Assembly (NCBI GenBank): GCA_019694975.1
Contig: JAIBAY010000004.1
Location: 248,001-312,000, forward strand
DNA from: Chitinophagales bacterium
Lineage (GTDB): Bacteria; Bacteroidota; Bacteroidia; Chitinophagales; UBA10324
Reading direction: 5' to 3'
Length of the DNA: 64,000 nt
Positions 63,579 through 64,000 of this stretch are shown here, piece after piece. The notes below the pieces were generated by a model that worked only from the letters and a program-made list of their open reading frames with translations, had not been told where the DNA came from and did no database searches. Within the stretch, counting starts at the first letter, position 1; each line of letters begins with the position of its first letter. The position numbers and the translations under genes are program-made.

Positions 63579-64000
63579 TTAGGCAGTAACACCTGCTTTC
63601 GCTGTTGCCCATTCGATAAGAATGTCGGCTACCTCGGCACGGGAGAATTCTGCCGGTGGGCGTTCCCCGTTCGACAGCATTTCACGCACTTTTGTGCCGC
63701 TGAGCGAAACCTGTGTAGCATTCTTCGGAGCAGTTTTGCTGGAAGCCATGCCTTCTGTTTCCTTACAGAAGAAGGTATTTTCAAATTTCAGGATCGTCAT
63801 GCCGGTACGGTCAGCAACACTGTCCATCATTTCCTGTGCTTCATAGGTTCCATAATACGTTCCTACGCCTGCGTGGTCGCGGCCCACAATCATGTGGGTA
63901 CAGCCATAATTTTTACGGATCAGCGTGTGGTTGATGGCTTCGCGCGGTCCGGCGTAACGCATGGCAGTCGGCAATGCGCTTACCATAGTGTTATCCGGAT
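63579..64000 (-). CDS. sat: Sulfate adenylyltransferase (ATP sulfurylase), C-terminal part
   Basis: The frame is open to the window edge, with only about 139 C-terminal residues visible. Family segments are the [11 protein letters not shown] motif, [23 protein letters not shown] and the late [15 protein letters not shown]. It matches the single-chain Sat type rather than the CysDN pair. It makes APS from sulfate and ATP, the substrate of the APS-type CysH encoded at 34130-34789. A strong terminator follows. The start codon lies beyond the window. Confidence 0.95.
   Translation of the reverse strand, partial: PDNTMVSALPTAMRYAGPREAINHTLIRKNYGCTHMIVGRDHAGVGTYYGTYEAQEMMDSVADRTGMTILKFENTFFCKETEGMASSKTAPKNATQVSLSGTKVREMLSNGERPPAEFSRAEVADILIEWATAKAGVTA

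Noticed and set aside
1..64000. CRISPR arrays, insertion sequences, prophage genes and rRNA operons
   Set aside because: No direct-repeat array with spacers, transposase, integrase, phage structural gene or rRNA sequence was seen; the fibre-like protein at 2112-4070 has a signal peptide and no phage neighbours.

Overview
The window is a densely coded bacterial chromosome segment that I read as Bacteroidota, probably order Chitinophagales or a close relative. Evidence for the phylum: at least five predicted secreted proteins end in a type IX secretion system (T9SS) sorting domain, good Shine-Dalgarno sequences are almost absent, several perfect TAnnTTTG (-7) promoter boxes occur, and gene neighbourhoods such as pheT - coiled-coil - zapA - 6S RNA - rny and the PPIase cluster with MoxR are typical of the phylum. 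The finer placement is inference only. No rRNA, CRISPR array, prophage or insertion sequence was seen.

Layout. 1-4.1 kb (minus): secreted proteins, namely an edge-cut protein, a metzincin protease with T9SS tail and a repeat-rich surface protein. 4.2-8.2 kb (minus): a TPR hybrid histidine kinase carrying its own receiver and HPt domains, followed by a LytTR response regulator. 8.4-17.6 kb: an M4 thermolysin-like protease, glutathione peroxidase, queD, a Cys-type sulfatase, a serine hydrolase lipoprotein and a beta-propeller-like protein. 17.7-23.1 kb (minus): an envelope-folding cluster of two PpiC/SurA isomerases, a SurA-N-like lipoprotein and a MoxR ATPase. 23.3-35.6 kb (plus): rlmD, a secreted esterase-like protein, pssA, purS, an M28 peptidase, rsmI, lnt, suhB, cysH and a DedA protein. 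35.6-42.4 kb: fumC, a T9SS repeat protein, a free HPt protein, an IscA/ErpA-type protein and a stand-alone methylmalonyl-CoA mutase-type large subunit. 42.9-46.5 kb: dnaA with a strong terminator, a tiny self-contained transcription unit, and moaA facing moaD-moaE. 46.9-47.2 kb: tRNA-Pro, a broken tRNA-Pro copy and tRNA-Ser. 47.2-52.7 kb: a DUF2721 protein and the pheT-zapA-6S-rny block. 52.8-60.9 kb: a sugar epimerase, an uncharacterised protein, a toxin-antitoxin pair whose toxin carries two in-frame TGA codons, hutU, a histidine phosphatase, a MORN protein and a beta-CASP RNase-like enzyme. 61.1-62.2 kb: remnants of a zinc/manganese uptake locus with deletion scars. 62.3-64 kb: corA and the C-terminal part of sat (ATP sulfurylase).

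How the genes fit together. Much of the window supports a cell that exports proteases, a sulfatase and an esterase through the T9SS, with a periplasmic folding system and lipoprotein maturation (lnt). Sulfate assimilation is represented by sat and an Fe-S-type APS reductase (cysH). Molybdenum cofactor synthesis is partial here (moaA, moaD, moaE). The least conventional signals are the tiny SD-led ORF with its own promoter and terminator upstream of moaA, the eroded metal-uptake locus, the double-TGA toxin and the broken tRNA copy.
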